Notes under the pieces: generated by a model
Told to the model about the DNA's origin: nothing
What the model saw: the letters and a program-made list of their open reading frames with translations, nothing else
Databases searched by the model: none
Assembly: GCA_031290405.1 (NCBI GenBank)
Contig: JAITNO010000164.1
Coordinates: forward strand, 1 to 7,699
Source: Spirochaetaceae bacterium
GTDB taxonomy: Bacteria > Spirochaetota > Spirochaetia > Treponematales > Breznakiellaceae
Direction of reading: 5' to 3'
DNA length: 7,699 bases
Program-made: the position numbers and the translations under genes
Shown: positions 6,002-7,699 of the stretch, piece after piece
Layout of the letters: the number at the start of each line of letters is the position of its first letter
How positions within the stretch are numbered: the first letter of the stretch is position 1

Positions 6002-7321
6002 TTAACCCCAAACAAACCACACCGCGACGGACGCCGCCGCCGTCGTCAGGACGGTAAACGGCAGCCCCACCTTTAGCCAGCCGGGAAAGTTTACCACGAC
6101 GCCCTCCCTCTTGAGTATGCCCACGCAGACGATGTTCGCCGACGCGCCGAAGGGGGTGAGGTTGCCGCCCAAACAGGAGCCGATCAGCAGCGCAAACATC
6201 AGCAGCTCAGGGCTCAAGCCCAGATGGGCGGAGAGAGAGCCCGCCACCGGCAGCATGGCGATGATGTAGGGCACGTTGTCCACAAAGCCCGATATGACAA
6301 TCGAAACAAGCACGATGACGATAAAGCCCAGCAAGGCGTTCCCCCCGATAAGCGCGCTCAAAGCGCGCGCAAAATCACTCAGAATGCCCGTCTTTGAAAG
6401 AGCTCCCACGACCACAAAGATGCCAATCAAAAAGAATATCGTCTCCCAGTCAAGCCGCCTTACCACGTCGATGACCGCCCGCGCGCTTTCCTTGCGAACC
6501 AAGCGGAACCAGAAAAGCCCCACAAGGGCCAGCGCCATCACGAGCAGCCCCGATTCAAGGGAAACACCCTCGTTCAACAAAAATGAGCAAGCGGCCAGCC
6601 CCACAATCATCAGTATGAATAAAATCGACGGGAACAGGGACGCAACGGGCGTCTTTTTGACGGCAACCCGCCCCTTCCCGCCGCGCGCAAAGAGCACGTA
6701 GAAGAACAGCGCGCCGGTGAGCATCCCAATCTGCACAAAAAAGAATATTGAAGGCCGCCCATCTTTGAAGAAGAAATCGTTAAACCCATAGCGCGCGTAA
6801 CTGGCAAAGATCATCGACGGCGGGTCGCCTACCAGCGTCGCCGTTCCCTGTAAGTTGGACATGACGGCGAGGCCGATCATAAAGAACTTAGGATTCATGT
6901 TTATCTTCTTTGAGAGGGCCAGCGCGATGGGCGCCATCACCAGCACGGTGGCCACATTTTCGACAAACGCCGAGATGATCCCCGTAATAATCAGAATCAC
7001 CACGATCGCGACGCCCGAACGGGGGGAGCAATCGACGATGTTGTCCGCGATGCGCGCCGGCGCCCGCGAATAGATGAACAGCTCGGCTATCACCAGGCTG
7101 CCGATGTAAATCATCAACACGCTCCAATTTACCAGCACGAAGAGCGCCTCAAACGGCGCGACGAGCGCGTCGCCCACCCACTCGCGCGGCAAAACGACAT
7201 TCTCAAGAACCACAATCAGCGCGCCGACGATCAACGCCGCATAAGCCTTCTTATTTTGAAAAACAATGACCAGCGCATACATGGCAATCGTAATCGCCAG
7301 AACAATCAATTTAATCTGCAT
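6002..7321 (-). CDS. ArsB/NhaD-type (SLC13-like, ion transporter superfamily) membrane permease
   Basis: This is a highly hydrophobic protein of 439 residues from the chosen ATG, with about 11-12 predicted membrane helices throughout. It carries the twofold repeated signatures of the ion transporter superfamily. The first half has AFVENVATVLVMAP (about 118-131) and SNLQGTATLVGDPPS (about 155-169). The second half has SGFVDNVPYI (about 344-353) and GSCLGGNLTPFGASAN (about 381-396). These two pairs are the re-entrant ion and substrate sites seen in the NhaD/ArsB/P-protein branch. The substrate is not fixed by sequence: Na+/H+ exchange, anion export or di/tricarboxylate transport are all known in the superfamily. 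The malic enzyme next to it makes a C4 organic acid an attractive guess, but only that. ATG at 7321 is preferred because the hydrophobic first helix begins right after it. The frame also extends to a TTG at 7357, but that TTG is part of a TTGACA box and the extra 12 residues are unlike a leader. Confidence 0.93.
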   Translation of the reverse strand: MQIKLIVLAITIAMYALVIVFQNKKAYAALIVGALIVVLENVVLPREWVGDALVAPFEALFVLVNWSVLMIYIGSLVIAELFIYSRAPARIADNIVDCSPRSGVAIVVILIITGIISAFVENVATVLVMAPIALALSKKINMNPKFFMIGLAVMSNLQGTATLVGDPPSMIFASYARYGFNDFFFKDGRPSIFFFVQIGMLTGALFFYVLFARGGKGRVAVKKTPVASLFPSILFILMIVGLAACSFLLNEGVSLESGLLVMALALVGLFWFRLVRKESARAVIDVVRRLDWETIFFLIGIFVVVGALSKTGILSDFARALSALIGGNALLGFIVIVLVSIVISGFVDNVPYIIAMLPVAGSLSAHLGLSPELLMFALLIGSCLGGNLTPFGASANIVCVGILKREGVVVNFPGWLKVGLPFTVLTTAAASVAVWFVWG

Positions 7322-7327
7322 AGCCCT

Positions 7328-7357
7328 ATTTTCCCTAAAACAAACCATCACTGTCAA
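7328..7357 (-). promoter_or_regulatory. Weak sigma-70-like promoter candidate for the transporter
   Basis: A perfect -35 hexamer TTGACA (7357-7352) is followed 18 nt later by GAAAAT (7333-7328), four of six matches to a -10 box. Transcription would begin about at the ATG, giving an almost leaderless mRNA. The weak -10 and tight geometry make this tentative. Confidence 0.25.
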
Positions 7358-7411
7358 TAGTTTTTACGACAGAGAAGAGGAGCCGTCCGCTCTTAGGTGG
7401 GAGCGGCCATT

Positions 7412-7453
7412 CTAAGGGACGCGCTGAAAAACGAAGGGCTTGCCCGTCCCTAG
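7412..7453. repeat. Imperfect long stem structure
   Basis: GGGACG (7416-7421) pairs with CGTCCC (7445-7450), and CTA (7412-7414) with TAG (7451-7453) across a one-base bulge. GGGC (7436-7439) and GCCC (7442-7445) form an alternative small hairpin inside. On the minus strand the small hairpin is followed by TTCGTTTTT, so weak termination of anything entering from the right is conceivable. Confidence 0.35.
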
Positions 7454-7460
7454 GTGCAAA

Positions 7461-7586
7461 TCATTCGTGCGCACGAACGGTTTGTTCGTACCCCAAACTG
7501 AGTCGTTCGTACCCCAGGCTGAGTTGTTCGTACCTAAAACTGGCTTGTTCGGGGGTACAACTGGCTCGTTCGCACCCCAAACTGAT
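7461..7586. repeat. Six-unit tandem array with an exact 21-bp period
   Basis: Six adjacent 21-bp units start at 7461, 7482, 7503, 7524, 7545 and 7566 with no indels. The usual plus-strand unit is (T)TGTTCGTACCCC followed by AAACTGAG or a close variant. The first unit is diverged and holds the palindrome TTCGTGCGCACGAA. The fifth (7545-7565) has the core GTACCCC replaced by its reverse complement, GGGGTAC. The consensus is unrelated to the array at 107-631, but the period is identical. It may be protein-coding (plus-strand heptads of type LFVPQTE) or a set of phased binding sites upstream of the transporter gene. Confidence 0.88.
7464..7477. promoter_or_regulatory. 14-bp perfect palindrome, operator-like
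   Basis: TTCGTGCGCACGAA is a perfect palindrome at the left end of the 21-bp array. The array units carry the related half-site TTCGTAC, so this could be a two-sided version of the same recognition element. A binding protein has not been identified. Confidence 0.35.
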
Positions 7587-7699
7587 CAGGATTTTCCCGT
7601 ATGGCTTTTATCGGAACGCGGTGAATTATATTTCGGGTCTGTTTCTTCCGGTTCGATGGACGCACTGTCCTTAACGACGCCGAATAACTCAAAAAAAAA
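7467..7699 (+). CDS. Possible partial heptad-repeat ORF running off the window
   Basis: The plus-strand frame in phase with the array has no stop from 7428 to the window end. From GTG at 7467 it gives 77 complete codons. It encodes about five heptads (LFVPQTE, SFVPQAE, LFVPKTG, LFGGTTG, SFAPQTD) followed by a non-repetitive stretch starting QDFPVWLLSERGELYF. An AGGTG (7452-7456) is 10 nt before the GTG, and TTG at 7440 or 7482 are other possible starts. No family is recognised and the 3' end is outside the window. The frame may be open simply because a 21-bp repeat preserves phase, so this is a weak call. If real, it would be transcribed divergently from the transporter. Confidence 0.22.
   Translation, partial: MRTNGLFVPQTESFVPQAELFVPKTGLFGGTTGSFAPQTDQDFPVWLLSERGELYFGSVSSGSMDALSLTTPNNSKK

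Larger units (their letters stand above)
7322..7699. other. Gene-poor region upstream of the transporter
   Basis: No recognisable gene lies in these 378 bases. They hold, from left to right, the weak promoter candidate, a CCGCTC/GAGCGG inverted repeat (7387-7392 and 7401-7406), a larger stem structure at 7412-7453, a 14-bp palindrome (7464-7477), the 21-bp array (7461-7586) and an open plus-strand frame to the window edge. The last nine bases are all A, so the window may end near a contig boundary. Confidence 0.7.

Noticed and set aside
7322..7357. TTG at 7357 as the transporter start
   Set aside because: It overlaps a TTGACA box and adds 12 residues (including a Cys and charged residues) before a hydrophobic helix that begins naturally at ATG 7321.
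7461..7586. Minus-strand peptides from the right array (SVWGTN or LSLGYEQ heptads)
   Set aside because: The SVWGTN frame is opened directly after a TGA with no start codon. The LSLGYEQ frame is only about 45 codons between stops. Both are weaker than the plus frame.
7666..7699. Similarity of the right-edge GACGCCGA(A/T)TAA to the left-array unit at 359-379
   Set aside because: The match is about a dozen bases, not embedded in further units, and could be chance.
1..7699. Mobile element or phage origin of the window
   Set aside because: No transposase, integrase, phage protein, terminal inverted repeat or target duplication is visible. The genes are ordinary metabolic and housekeeping functions.

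Overview
This is a GC-rich bacterial window carrying a compact single-strand gene train. All six confidently identified genes are on the minus strand and read from right to left. The genus cannot be proven from the sequence. The split transketolase, TTG starts, GC palindromes between genes and Gly/Asn-rich heptad repeats recall host-associated spirochaetes (Treponema-like), but that is an inference with roughly even confidence. I see no tRNA, rRNA, insertion sequence, phage gene or CRISPR array.

Layout in transcription order (right to left): (1) 7322-7699 holds no confident gene. It contains a six-unit, 21-bp tandem array (7461-7586), a 14-bp palindrome, a possible stem structure, a weak promoter candidate and an open plus-strand frame that runs off the window end. 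(2) 6002-7321 encodes an ArsB/NhaD-type (SLC13-like) membrane transporter. (3) 4485-5945 encodes a malic enzyme. (4) 3522-4373 and 2556-3521 encode the N- and C-terminal subunits of a split transketolase, abutting with no spacer. (5) 1883-2575 encodes TsaB and overlaps the transketolase gene by 20 nt. (6) 722-1858 encodes a PAS/HD-GYP cyclic-di-GMP phosphodiesterase. (7) 107-631 is an indel-free array of 25 units of 21 bp. The best reading is a minus-strand ORF of 182 codons made almost wholly of heptads (consensus Val-Asn-Gly-Asp-Val-His-Asn). (8) 1-106 holds two short perfect hairpins and no gene.

The genes from 7321 down to 722 have gaps of 56, 111, 0, -20 and 24 bp. From the transketolase pair onward they are almost certainly co-transcribed. 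The transporter and malic enzyme suggest uptake of an organic anion and its conversion to pyruvate with reducing power. The transketolase supplies the non-oxidative pentose phosphate pathway. TsaB serves universal tRNA modification (t6A), and the HD-GYP protein lowers cyclic-di-GMP. A hairpin with a T-rich tail at 657-688 is a plausible end for this operon.

The most unusual content is the pair of non-homologous arrays flanking the metabolic genes. They share an exact 21-bp period, which equals seven codons and also two helical turns of DNA. The left array also lies in the same reading frame as the HD-GYP gene, and the only stop codon between them is the HD-GYP TAA.
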